Positions 1-5,969 are shown, counted from the first letter of the stretch. The stretch is 10,631 bases of DNA from Ruminococcaceae bacterium UBA1438 (GCA_002329285.1 DCTO01000023.1:16025-26655), one strand, 5' to 3'. Notes: generated by a model not told the origin, from the sequence alone. Numbers and translations: made by a program.

Positions 1-126
1 TCCTCCTTCGGCAGGATGGCCGTTTGGGCGGCAGTCGGTTATGTCACCTATTATGATGAAAGCGGCGTTTTGCGCACGGCTTATTCAAATCAGATTAATG
101 TTGTTAATAATGCCTTGGTTGGCTAA
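1..126 (+). CDS. C-terminal end of an unidentified protein (partial)
   Basis: Frame 1 is open from the first base to a TAA at 124-126 and gives 41 residues, including AVWAAVGYVTYYDESG and ending NNALVG. The gene is cut by the window edge. The alternating aromatic and small residues look like the closing beta strands of an extracellular beta-sandwich domain (Ig-like or fibronectin-like), but this is an impression from a short fragment. The next gene starts within about 24 bases and no terminator lies between, so the two could be cotranscribed. I do not recognise the family. Confidence 0.6.
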   Translation, partial: SSFGRMAVWAAVGYVTYYDESGVLRTAYSNQINVVNNALVG

Positions 127-136
127 AATAATTAAA

Positions 137-143
137 GGAGGGG
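137..143 (+). promoter_or_regulatory. Ribosome binding site that decides the corA start
   Basis: The sequence AAAGGAGGGG runs directly into the ATG at 144. Only two bases separate AGGAGG (136-141) from that ATG, which is too close for efficient initiation. The in-frame TTG at 150 sits eight bases after AGGAGG, the normal distance. I therefore favour TTG 150; the proteins differ by only two residues. Confidence 0.6.
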
Positions 144-149
144 ATGCTC

Positions 150-1085
150 TTGTTCTTCACACTTGAAAACAGAGAAACACCGATTGAGATTAAGGATATT
201 GATGAAAACGTGCTCACAATCGGTTATGTCACTCCTGATGAGCTGGAGCAGTTCGGCAGGGATTTCGGCTTTGCGCGCTCCAGCATTGCGGCGTGCAAGG
301 CGGCAAATAAGTATTTTCGCAGCGATGTTGAGGTTTATGAGGATTACACCTTCACGGATTTAAAAATCGTTAACACCGCCGATCTTAAATCAGAGGATGA
401 TTGCATCGCGATTTATATCAGGCGCAATATGATTATCGTTGTTGATGTTGCAGATAAGGATGGCTCAACCAGGCGTAAGTTTGAAGCCGCGCTTAGCCGC
501 TATCCCGCCGCAAATGCAACTCTGGAAAAAATCATTTATGCCTTTCTTGATGCTCTGATTGTTAATGATTTTAAGTTTATTGAGGACACCGGCAACGAAA
601 TCACAGAGCTTGAGGCAGACGTGCTCAAGGATAACACGGAGGATGATTTCAGCCTCGATTTGCTTCAGCTGAAAAAAGAGCTGCTCACAATGCATAATTA
701 TTATGAGCAACTGCTGGATTTCACAGAGGCGCTGGAGGAAAATGAAAACGCAATTTTTGACAGCGGGGATTTGATGTATATTTCAAACGTTGCCAATAAA
801 ATCATCCGCCTGCGCGAGGATGCGGATTCGCTCAGCAATTCGGTTAATCATCTTCAGGATGCTTATTCCGCTTTCCTTGATTTAAAGCTTAATCAAACGA
901 TGAAGCGCTTCACGGTTATGACAAGCATTTTCTTCCCGCTCACCCTGATTGTGGGCTGGTATGGCATGAATTTCCATGCAATGCCGGAATTTGCCTGGAA
1001 ATACGGATATGTTTTCGTTATCCTACTTTCGGTTTCGGTTGTTGCCGTGCTGATGCTCATCGGCAAAAAACGCAAATGGTTTTAA
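150..1085 (+). CDS. corA: CorA-family divalent cation (Mg2+/Co2+) transporter
   Basis: This is a membrane channel-type transporter of the CorA/MIT family, which brings Mg2+ (and Co2+ or Ni2+) into the cell as a homopentamer. From TTG 150 the protein has 311 residues, a normal CorA length. A long, acidic, soluble N-terminal part rich in helices (about 1-250) is followed by two membrane segments near the C-terminus (about 254-271 and 285-305). The signature YGMN lies at the end of the first, followed by a short loop with MPEF, and the protein ends in a basic tail (KKRKWF) on the cytoplasmic side. These are the hallmarks of the family. It follows an unidentified gene closely and ends at a strong terminator. 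The start is uncertain: ATG 144 is also possible but badly spaced from the ribosome binding site. Ion preference cannot be read from the sequence. Confidence 0.93.
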   Translation: MFFTLENRETPIEIKDIDENVLTIGYVTPDELEQFGRDFGFARSSIAACKAANKYFRSDVEVYEDYTFTDLKIVNTADLKSEDDCIAIYIRRNMIIVVDVADKDGSTRRKFEAALSRYPAANATLEKIIYAFLDALIVNDFKFIEDTGNEITELEADVLKDNTEDDFSLDLLQLKKELLTMHNYYEQLLDFTEALEENENAIFDSGDLMYISNVANKIIRLREDADSLSNSVNHLQDAYSAFLDLKLNQTMKRFTVMTSIFFPLTLIVGWYGMNFHAMPEFAWKYGYVFVILLSVSVVAVLMLIGKKRKWF

Positions 1086-1090
1086 AAAAT

Positions 1091-1125
1091 AAAGCCCCGT
1101 CGGATATTTCCGACGGGGTTTTCGT
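1091..1125. terminator. Bidirectional terminator between convergent corA and radical SAM genes
   Basis: A perfect 10-bp stem (CCCCGTCGGA at 1095-1104, TCCGACGGGG at 1109-1118) closes a four-base loop. It is followed by TTTTCGTTT on the + strand and by a T-rich run (CTTTATTTTTTAA) on the - strand. It sits between the 3' ends of two convergent genes and should stop transcription from both sides. Confidence 0.93.
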
Positions 1126-2544
1126 TTATTTCTTATTTGCAAATTCAGCCTTGCCCTCAGGCGTGTCTCTGTAATATTGGGCGAAGGGCTTAAAGCGCTC
1201 CTTCTCCTCCCAGATGTCCTTTGCCTTGGGCGCCCAGTTTTTGGCGTAAAGCTCGCATTTTCCGCAAAGCTCCTCAACGCTTTCGGGCTGAAGCAGATTT
1301 GTTGATTTTGCATTTGTCTTTTTAACAAGCGCCTTCAGCTTTTCGGGGTTTTCAAGCATCGGGCAGGGGCGCAGCATATTGTCATTAAACGGCTGCCCCT
1401 TGTAATATTCAAAGAAAAGGGGAGAACGCAGGCATTCAAGCACGCTTTTTTCCCTGATGTTGCAATCGCTGTAATGAATGAAAACGCAGGGCTCAACGTC
1501 GCCTTCGCTGTTAACGTGGAAATAGTTTCTGCCGCCGCCGATGCAACCGCCAACGAATTCGCCGTCATTCTGAAAATCAACGGTGAAAATCGGTTTGCCG
1601 GTTCTGGAATTGCGCTTTTCCCTGATCGCGCGGTAAACGTGCTCGCGCTGCTCGGGTGTCAGCAGCAGGCTTGTGTCAGCGTCAGAGCCGATGGGCATAT
1701 AATGGAAATACCAGGCGAATTTTGCGCCCATTTCGATTTCCATATCGTAAAATTCATCGCTTGTTACAGCTTCATAATTTTGGCTTGTGTAGCAAACGGA
1801 TGTGCCGAAAAGGCATTTGTTTTCTCTAAGCAGGCGCATGGCCTCCATAACCTTGTCAAAAACACCGTCGCCCCTGCGGGAATCGGTGGTTTCTTTCGTT
1901 CCCTCAATTGAAAGCGCAAGCGCAAGATTTCCCGCTTTTTTCATATCCTTGCAGAATTTATCGTCAACCAGCGTGCCGTTTGTGTAAGCAAGGAAAATGC
2001 AATCCTGATTTTCGCTGACAAGGGTTAAAATATCATCCTTTCTGATAAGCGGCTCGCCGCCCGTGAACATAAAGAAATGCGTGCCAAGCTCCTTTGCCTC
2101 GCGAATAAGCTTTCTCATTTCATCAAGGGTGAGATTTGATTTATATCCGTATTCAGCAGCCCAGCAGCCCTTGCATTTAAGATTGCAGGCGGAGGTTGGG
2201 TCAAGCAAAATAACCCAGGGAATATTGCAGTGCAGCTCCTCGCGCTTTTGGCGCAGGGTGGAGGTTCCCACATAGCCCGCGTCAATGCCGAAGGTTAAAA
2301 CCGCACGGGTTAGAACCTCTTCGTCAACGTCCTTAAGCCCGTTGAAAAGGTAGTCGTGCCAGATGTTTTCCCGGTTTGAAATAATATCTATCGGCGTTTC
2401 AAAGGTGGCCTTGGGATACATTCCTCCTGCAACCACCTTGCCAACCTTAATAAGCCTGAGCATATTGCGCTCAGGGTTTTTATACATATATTTAAATAGC
2501 TTGTTTCCGATTTTGTGCAGAGTGCTGCTTTTAATCTTAGCCAT
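1126..2544 (-). CDS. Radical SAM protein with SPASM-like C-terminal domain
   Basis: A 472-residue radical SAM enzyme of unknown substrate. The [4Fe-4S]/SAM motif CxxxCxxC is C120-NLK-C124-KG-C127, and the SAM-binding GGEP is at 162-165. The C-terminal third carries C334 and C353 in a CX13GX4C arrangement, then C361, C371, C394, C427 and C430, which resembles a SPASM/twitch domain binding extra iron-sulfur clusters. SPASM proteins often modify ribosomal peptides or act as activating enzymes. The first ~105 residues are a basic, helical extension without a motif I know. The start is firm: AAGGAG lies about eight bases before ATG. It appears to be transcribed alone, and no candidate precursor peptide is next to it. 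Other radical SAM roles (for example sugar or cofactor chemistry) cannot be excluded. Confidence 0.88.
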   Translation of the reverse strand: MAKIKSSTLHKIGNKLFKYMYKNPERNMLRLIKVGKVVAGGMYPKATFETPIDIISNRENIWHDYLFNGLKDVDEEVLTRAVLTFGIDAGYVGTSTLRQKREELHCNIPWVILLDPTSACNLKCKGCWAAEYGYKSNLTLDEMRKLIREAKELGTHFFMFTGGEPLIRKDDILTLVSENQDCIFLAYTNGTLVDDKFCKDMKKAGNLALALSIEGTKETTDSRRGDGVFDKVMEAMRLLRENKCLFGTSVCYTSQNYEAVTSDEFYDMEIEMGAKFAWYFHYMPIGSDADTSLLLTPEQREHVYRAIREKRNSRTGKPIFTVDFQNDGEFVGGCIGGGRNYFHVNSEGDVEPCVFIHYSDCNIREKSVLECLRSPLFFEYYKGQPFNDNMLRPCPMLENPEKLKALVKKTNAKSTNLLQPESVEELCGKCELYAKNWAPKAKDIWEEKERFKPFAQYYRDTPEGKAEFANKK

Positions 2545-2587
2545 TAAATATCTCCTTTTGAGTATAAAAACAGTTTTGCAAGTTTTT

Positions 2588-2616
2588 AATTTAACATATT
2601 ATCGGGAATTTATCAA
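2588..2616 (-). promoter_or_regulatory. Possible sigma-A promoter of the radical SAM gene
   Basis: On the - strand TTGATA (2611-2616) and TAAATT (2588-2593) are separated by 17 bases, about 45 bases before the ATG. The -10 element is a weak match, and this DNA is so AT-rich that chance matches are likely. Confidence 0.35.
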
Positions 2617-2673
2617 CACTTTTTAATCATTTTTGTCTTTTTGTTAAATTTGTTAATTTTTTATATTGTATGA

Positions 2674-2703
2674 AAAAGGCTCGGGAAATATCCCAAGCCT
2701 TTT
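2674..2703 (-). terminator. Terminator of the radC-115aa-ProX operon
   Basis: On the - strand AAAGGCTTGGGA pairs with TCCCGAGCCTTT around a four-base loop, followed by TTTTTC. One position is a G-U pair when read from the - strand but a C-A mismatch from the + strand, which supports - strand use. It begins only a few bases after the stop codon at 2705. Confidence 0.88.
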
Positions 2704-2704
2704 C

Positions 2705-3244
2705 TTAAATCTCAATTATAATCGGTTCGTGCTTTGCATATGTCAGATATTTTTTAAGCACGTCAGCCGTTTTCAGCTTGATATATCCCGTTGTGGTGCA
2801 ATCAGGGCTGGCAAATGCGCTTGCCGAAATTACGTCCTTGTCAATAACAAGCTTAACGCGGGCTTCGCTATCCTCAATAACGCTCAGAATGCTTGCGCAT
2901 CCGGGAATAGTGCCCAGCATTTCAAGCATATGCTCCGGCGGTGCAAAGGAAACCCTGGAAATTTCAAGTGCCTTGCCAAAGTTTTTGGTAACAAAGGGCT
3001 TGCCCCCTGCGGTCACGAAAAGATAAAAATTCGTTTTCTGCCTGTTGCAAAGAAAAAGCGCCTTTGCGGTTTTGGTGTTAAGCGCCTTGTCAATCGCAAT
3101 GCAGTCCTCCATCGTCAGAGCCTCGTCATTATCAACGCGCTCAAAGGGAATTTCAAGCTTTGCAAGCGTTTCATAAACCTGCTTTTGCAGCTCGGTTTTA
3201 AACTCTGTTGGCGGAGCAGTTTTAATTTCACTAACCCAAATCAT
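2705..3244 (-). CDS. ProX/YbaK-type prolyl-tRNA editing (deacylase) domain protein
   Basis: A free-standing member of the YbaK/ProX editing family, closest by eye to the PrdX/ProXp-ala group, which hydrolyses wrongly made Ala-tRNA-Pro in trans after prolyl-tRNA synthetase errors. Visible family features from ATG 3244 (179 residues): the stretch around K61 before ALFL, where the family has its key lysine; a core strand FYLFV; and the glycine loop LGTIPGCASIL, matching the usual GxxPGxxS. The later motif reads SPDCTTT instead of the HPNDNT-like form I remember. A longer version from TTG 3256 is possible and would touch the stop of the upstream gene. Neither start has a good ribosome binding site, so translation is probably coupled to the preceding gene. 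Exact tRNA specificity is inferred from the family. Confidence 0.84.
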   Translation of the reverse strand: MIWVSEIKTAPPTEFKTELQKQVYETLAKLEIPFERVDNDEALTMEDCIAIDKALNTKTAKALFLCNRQKTNFYLFVTAGGKPFVTKNFGKALEISRVSFAPPEHMLEMLGTIPGCASILSVIEDSEARVKLVIDKDVISASAFASPDCTTTGYIKLKTADVLKKYLTYAKHEPIIIEI

Positions 3245-3256
3245 AGCTTTTTTCAA

Positions 3257-3604
3257 TCAGCAAAACTCTGCTTCGGCGTCAATAATTGCCTTTGCAGCCA
3301 GGCAGCCGGGGCAGTCGCAATAAACAGCGCCCTTCGCCTTAATCTCTTTTGCGTGCGCAAGCTTTTCTGCTGCTAATTCCTCGCCGAAAATCTGCTTTGC
3401 CATATCACTGCCGAAGAAAGCGATTGTGCCGTCAATCGGTGAGATATCCTCTTTTGCCTCTGCAACAAGCGCAGCCGCAGCAGTGGCCTCGCCGTCTGTG
3501 CCGAGTGCGCTGATATAATTCTGCGCAGCCTCCTTGAATTCGGGGCATGAGCTTGCCGCATCAATTGCTGATTGTGCCAGTGCTCTTTTTTCTTCAATGT
3601 TCAT
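3257..3604 (-). CDS. Small conserved protein with CDCPGC motif, function unknown
   Basis: A 115-residue, alanine- and glutamate-rich protein, mostly helical in appearance, without signal peptide or membrane segment. It has five cysteines: C20, three in a tight C-D-C-P-G-C cluster at 96-101, and the last residue C115. The cluster looks able to bind metal or undergo redox chemistry. I recall similar small proteins in Clostridia, some carrying an 'Hsp90' label; nothing here resembles the Hsp90 ATPase, so I do not adopt that name. AAAGGAG is nine bases before the ATG. It is the middle gene of an operon, 28 bases after radC and directly abutting the tRNA editing gene. Whether the operon means a shared function is unknown. 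Confidence 0.82.
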   Translation of the reverse strand: MNIEEKRALAQSAIDAASSCPEFKEAAQNYISALGTDGEATAAAALVAEAKEDISPIDGTIAFFGSDMAKQIFGEELAAEKLAHAKEIKAKGAVYCDCPGCLAAKAIIDAEAEFC

Positions 3605-3632
3605 AGTTTGTTTCTCCTTTATGAAAATATAT

Positions 3633-4313
3633 TCATTTAAAAAACATTTTGTAATCCGAATCCTTACGCAGGGAAATTGAATTGCCCTGTCCGACGATTA
3701 TATGATCTTTCAGCTCAATGCTAACATCGCTCAAAAGCTTTTTTGCCTTTATAGTAAAATCAACGTCCTCATTAGACGGCAGTGCAAGCCCGTGGGGATG
3801 GTTGTGCGCCAGAATAACGCCGGCTGCGTTATCAAAAATTGCCCTGCGAAGCAAATCCTGCGGATTAACCGAAAGGCTTTTAACCGATGGCAGGCTTGCC
3901 AGTGTGTGAATGTTAATTATGTTAAAGCCGCCGTCAAGCGTAATAAGAATCATTTTTTCAAGCGGCTCTGATGAAAGTATATTTTCGCAAAGGGTTAGGG
4001 CGTCGTTTGCGGTGCTTATTCTTTTGATTTTGTTTTTTGCCTCTGCCCCAATCTGCCTTTCTGTTTCTGCGGAAAGCGCAATCAGAATTGCTGAATTCTT
4101 ATTAAGCCCGTTTTTTATCAGCGCGGCAGGGTTTGCGCAAATAATGCCGTTAAGGCTGCCAAAGGTGTCCAGCAGCGTCTTTGCCTTTTCGCCGGCGGCG
4201 TCTGCCTTTTCGGAATAAAGCAGCAAAAGCTCCAGCAGCTCTGCATCGGAAAGGGAAGCCCTGTTGCTATTTAATTTTTCTTTAAGGCTTTCCTTGCGCT
4301 CGTTTGCAGGCAT
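3633..4313 (-). CDS. radC: RadC/JAB-domain (JAMM) protein
   Basis: A 226-residue RadC-family protein. The N-terminal ~85 residues form the helical helix-hairpin-helix-like part (LSDAELLELLL, then a FGSLNGI segment). The C-terminal half is the JAB/MPN domain with the metal-binding JAMM motif H170-N-H172-P-x-G ... P179-S180-x-x-D183. The family is widespread and was once linked to DNA repair; its molecular function is still unsettled, and the JAMM fold suggests a zinc hydrolase. I chose ATG 4313 because GGGAG (4320-4324) lies six bases before it. An in-frame ATG at 4328 would add five residues but has no ribosome binding site. It is the first gene of a three-gene - strand operon and divergent from the DUF2975-XRE pair. 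Confidence 0.93.
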   Translation of the reverse strand: MPANERKESLKEKLNSNRASLSDAELLELLLLYSEKADAAGEKAKTLLDTFGSLNGIICANPAALIKNGLNKNSAILIALSAETERQIGAEAKNKIKRISTANDALTLCENILSSEPLEKMILITLDGGFNIINIHTLASLPSVKSLSVNPQDLLRRAIFDNAAGVILAHNHPHGLALPSNEDVDFTIKAKKLLSDVSIELKDHIIVGQGNSISLRKDSDYKMFFK

Positions 4314-4345
4314 AATTATCTCCCACATATATAATGATTATAATA

Positions 4346-4375
4346 ATTATAGCATAATATATAAGCGCTTTGCAA
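4346..4375 (-). promoter_or_regulatory. Sigma-A promoter of the radC operon
   Basis: On the - strand TTGCAA (4370-4375) and a perfect TATAAT (4346-4351) are separated by 18 bases. The -10 is preceded by TGC, an extended -10 element. This puts transcription start about 25 bases before the radC ATG. Confidence 0.75.
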
Positions 4376-4421
4376 CCTTGGGAAAGGCGCAAACGGTAAA
4401 CAAAATAAAAAAATTAAAAAT

Positions 4422-4441
4422 TTAACGAAAAACATTAAAAA
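4422..4441. promoter_or_regulatory. Operator-like site, upstream copy
   Basis: Reads TTAACG-AAAAA-CATTAA-AAA and is identical at 18 of 20 positions to the site at 4477-4496. It ends three bases before the -35 of the DUF2975-XRE promoter. The arms form an imperfect inverted repeat. A 10-base fragment at 4392-4401 matches part of the motif at 9 of 10 positions and could be a third half-site. Confidence 0.6.
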
Positions 4442-4444
4442 CCA

Positions 4445-4472
4445 TTGACAAATGTAAATTTATGTGTATAAT
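4445..4472 (+). promoter_or_regulatory. Near-consensus sigma-A promoter for the DUF2975-XRE unit
   Basis: A perfect TTGACA (4445-4450) and a perfect TATAAT (4467-4472) are separated by 16 bases. Start of transcription is expected near 4479. Such a strong promoter placed between two repeated operator-like sites fits a gene kept off by a repressor. Confidence 0.88.
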
Positions 4473-4476
4473 GAAA

Positions 4477-4496
4477 TTAACGATAAACGTTAAAAA
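4477..4496. promoter_or_regulatory. Operator-like palindrome, downstream copy
   Basis: TTAACG-ATAAA-CGTTAA-AAA: a perfect six-base inverted repeat around a five-base spacer, lying over the predicted transcription start. It is the better copy of the element at 4422-4441. The distance between copies is 55 bp, roughly five helical turns. The XRE regulator encoded downstream is the obvious candidate to bind it, by inference. Confidence 0.62.
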
Positions 4497-4515
4497 TTTA
4501 ATTGGAGGGATTATT

Positions 4516-5232
4516 ATGAACTCAAAAATCAAGAAAAATATTAACACAGCAGGAACAGTGGGTTATATTGTTTCAATCTTAATTATCGTTGTGCTGATTT
4601 GCGCAATGGTTTCCGTTGCGCTCTGCACGGTTGCAGCCGGTCTTGTTGCAAAGGAAGACGTTAACGTCACCATGGCAACGCAGATTGATGTCAGCGCTGG
4701 TAAAAACGTGCTTGAAAAGCTCAGGGGCTTTGTAACCCTTGATGACGGAGAGGATTTTGCAGATATTACAGAGCTGCCGGATGGCGTTTCCGTTTCTGTT
4801 GATGACAAGGATATTTCTGATTTCGCTGTTAAGGAAACCGAAAACGGAATTGAAATTAATGCCAAAACGACCCCGGTTCAGTTCACAGCCGGCAGGCTCA
4901 TTGCAGCACTTGTTGTTGCTTTCATTTATCTCGGCTGCTTAACCGTTATGTTTTATATGATTAAAGCGCTTATGAAGGCTCTCAAGGAGTGTGACACACC
5001 GTTCACCGAAAATGTTATTAAGAAGATGGAAGCCTTTGGCTGGTCTCTCATTCCTGTGATTGTGCTCTCCGCAATCAATGAATCCGCATGGGGTGCAATT
5101 GTATCAGGCGGAAGCCTTGTCGATTTCTCTCTCAACATCGGCGGCCTTCTTGTGCTTGCTGTTGCGTTTGTTTTAACGCTCGTTTTCAAGTATGGCGCAG
5201 AGCTTCAGCAGCAGTCTGATGAAACGCTTTAA
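4516..5232 (+). CDS. DUF2975-family multi-pass membrane protein
   Basis: A 238-residue membrane protein resembling the DUF2975 family, whose genes are commonly paired with a small YozG-type XRE regulator, as here. One membrane segment lies at about 15-45. An acidic, presumably extracellular domain (about 46-122) follows, with repeated VSV/DGED stretches. Three further segments lie at about 126-150, 174-195 and 205-225. The family-like core around YMIKALMKALKECDTPFTE sits between the second and third segments. The molecular function of the family is not known to me. GGAGG at 4504-4508 lies seven bases before ATG 4516 and fixes the start; upstream in-frame ATGs overlap the promoter and cannot be used from it. 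The gene is first in a two-gene unit, 18 bases before the regulator. Confidence 0.85.
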   Translation: MNSKIKKNINTAGTVGYIVSILIIVVLICAMVSVALCTVAAGLVAKEDVNVTMATQIDVSAGKNVLEKLRGFVTLDDGEDFADITELPDGVSVSVDDKDISDFAVKETENGIEINAKTTPVQFTAGRLIAALVVAFIYLGCLTVMFYMIKALMKALKECDTPFTENVIKKMEAFGWSLIPVIVLSAINESAWGAIVSGGSLVDFSLNIGGLLVLAVAFVLTLVFKYGAELQQQSDETL

Positions 5233-5250
5233 TAAACGGGGGATCAGGCA

Positions 5251-5463
5251 ATGGGAAAAATAGTTTTAAGGCTTGATCGCGTTATGGCGGATCGAAAAAT
5301 CAGCCTGAATGAGCTTTCTGAAAAGGTTGGCGTGGCAAACGTTAATCTTTCAAAGCTGAAAAACGGGCACATCAGCGCAATCAGGTTTTCAACCCTGATT
5401 GCAATCTGCGAGGCGCTTGATTGCCAGCCGGGGGATATTCTTGAATATTCACCCGAAGATTAA
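5251..5463 (+). CDS. Small XRE-family (YozG-type) DNA-binding regulator
   Basis: A 70-residue protein that is almost entirely one Cro/C1-type helix-turn-helix domain: helix 1 near LDRVMADRK, helix 2 ISLNELSEKVG, recognition helix VANVNLSKLKNG, helix 4 FSTLIAICEALD, then the closing motif CQPGDILEY typical of the YozG group. It has no separate sensing domain, so control probably depends on dimerisation or on its membrane partner. The ribosome binding site is only a G-rich stretch (CGGGGGATCAGG). It is the second gene of the unit and followed by a strong terminator. Given the twin operator-like sites at the promoter, autorepression is the simplest model; that is inference. Confidence 0.93.
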   Translation: MGKIVLRLDRVMADRKISLNELSEKVGVANVNLSKLKNGHISAIRFSTLIAICEALDCQPGDILEYSPED

Positions 5464-5471
5464 TATATAGC

Positions 5472-5513
5472 AAAACCCGTGTGTTGCTTTTGCAGCGCAC
5501 GGGCTTTTTCTTT
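5472..5513 (+). terminator. Terminator of the DUF2975-XRE unit
   Basis: CCCGTGTGTTGC (5476-5487) pairs with GCAGCGCACGGG (5492-5503) over 12 bp around a TTTT loop and is followed by CTTTTTCTTT. Two pairs are G-U from the + strand but mismatches from the - strand, so the + strand is the main direction. It may also act weakly for the convergent gene ending at 5512. Confidence 0.9.
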
Positions 5514-5736
5514 ATAATTTATTCTCTTCTCCGTATTCCTTTGAATATTCAACATTTGTTTTATCGGGAACGGCAACGCCCTGCTCGGTGCGCCCGTCTG
5601 GCTGAACTGTCGGGTTCATAATATTCTCGCTGATTTTGTTTGTTTTCTCAGCGCCTTTTTGGCCCAGCTGATACTTTTTTACATAATCGCCGTCAGGGTT
5701 GAATTTAATCCTGTTCTTCTTTGGCATTTTGCGCAT
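5512..5736 (-). CDS. Small, highly polar protein of unknown function
   Basis: A 74-residue protein with no cysteine, tryptophan or histidine and almost no hydrophobic run, so probably largely disordered. It starts with a basic cluster (MRKMPKKNRIKF), contains two proline-aspartate-glycine turns (NPDGD at 13-17, QPDGR at 45-49) and ends in an acidic tail (EYSKEYGEENKL). It is most likely real: AAAGGAG lies ten bases before the first ATG, and the frame is intact up to a terminator. The composition reminds me of small spore or stress proteins of Gram-positive bacteria, but I see no motif that proves this. It is transcribed alone, divergent from the CHAP hydrolase across about 320 bases of intergenic DNA. 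Confidence 0.72.
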   Translation of the reverse strand: MRKMPKKNRIKFNPDGDYVKKYQLGQKGAEKTNKISENIMNPTVQPDGRTEQGVAVPDKTNVEYSKEYGEENKL

Positions 5737-5791
5737 TTATAATGCACTCCTTTCAAATGATTTATCATTATTATTCTGCGCATTTGGTTTC

Positions 5792-5813
5792 AGTTTATAA
5801 TTAGTTTATAATT
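5792..5813. repeat. Perfect 11-bp tandem duplication
   Basis: AGTTTATAATT occurs twice back to back. Read on the - strand this gives TATAAA-N5-TATAAA, the spacing of a WalR box with one base different in each half. It lies about 55-77 bases before the ATG of the 74-residue gene. It may be a regulator site or simply an AT-rich duplication. Confidence 0.55.
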
Positions 5814-5909
5814 TTGGGCTAAATAAAATATATAATTTTTACACAAATTCCAATTATGTCAAAATAAAAGTCAAGCAAAAGCCTGAAATTTTGGTTAATG
5901 TGCATATTT

Positions 5910-5926
5910 ATTACAAAATGGTTACA
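5910..5926 (-). promoter_or_regulatory. WalR (YycF)-like binding site
   Basis: On the - strand the sequence is TGTAAC-CATTT-TGTAAT. It matches the published WalR consensus TGTWAH-N5-TGTWAH at all twelve defined positions. Its centre lies about 67 bases before the predicted start of transcription of the CHAP hydrolase, a gene class that WalKR controls in Bacillus and Staphylococcus. A related PhoP-type site is a poorer match (5 of 6 in each half). Orientation is opposite to the hydrolase gene. Confidence 0.55.
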
Positions 5927-5969
5927 AAATGCTTGTTGAGATTTTCCATAGATTACGGCTTGACCGATA

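Noticed and set aside
1474..1911. 145-codon open frame on the + strand
   Set aside because: Antisense to the radical SAM gene, which has clear catalytic motifs; no promoter or ribosome binding site of its own.
2666..3376. Long open frame (236 codons) on the + strand
   Set aside because: It lies antisense over the ProX-type and CDCPGC genes, has no convincing ribosome binding site, and its protein is a Cys/Asn/Lys-rich shadow of conserved coding DNA on the other strand.
4453..4470. TGTAAA-N6-TGTATA as a second WalR site
   Set aside because: The spacing is six instead of five, the second half has a mismatch, and it overlaps the promoter -10.
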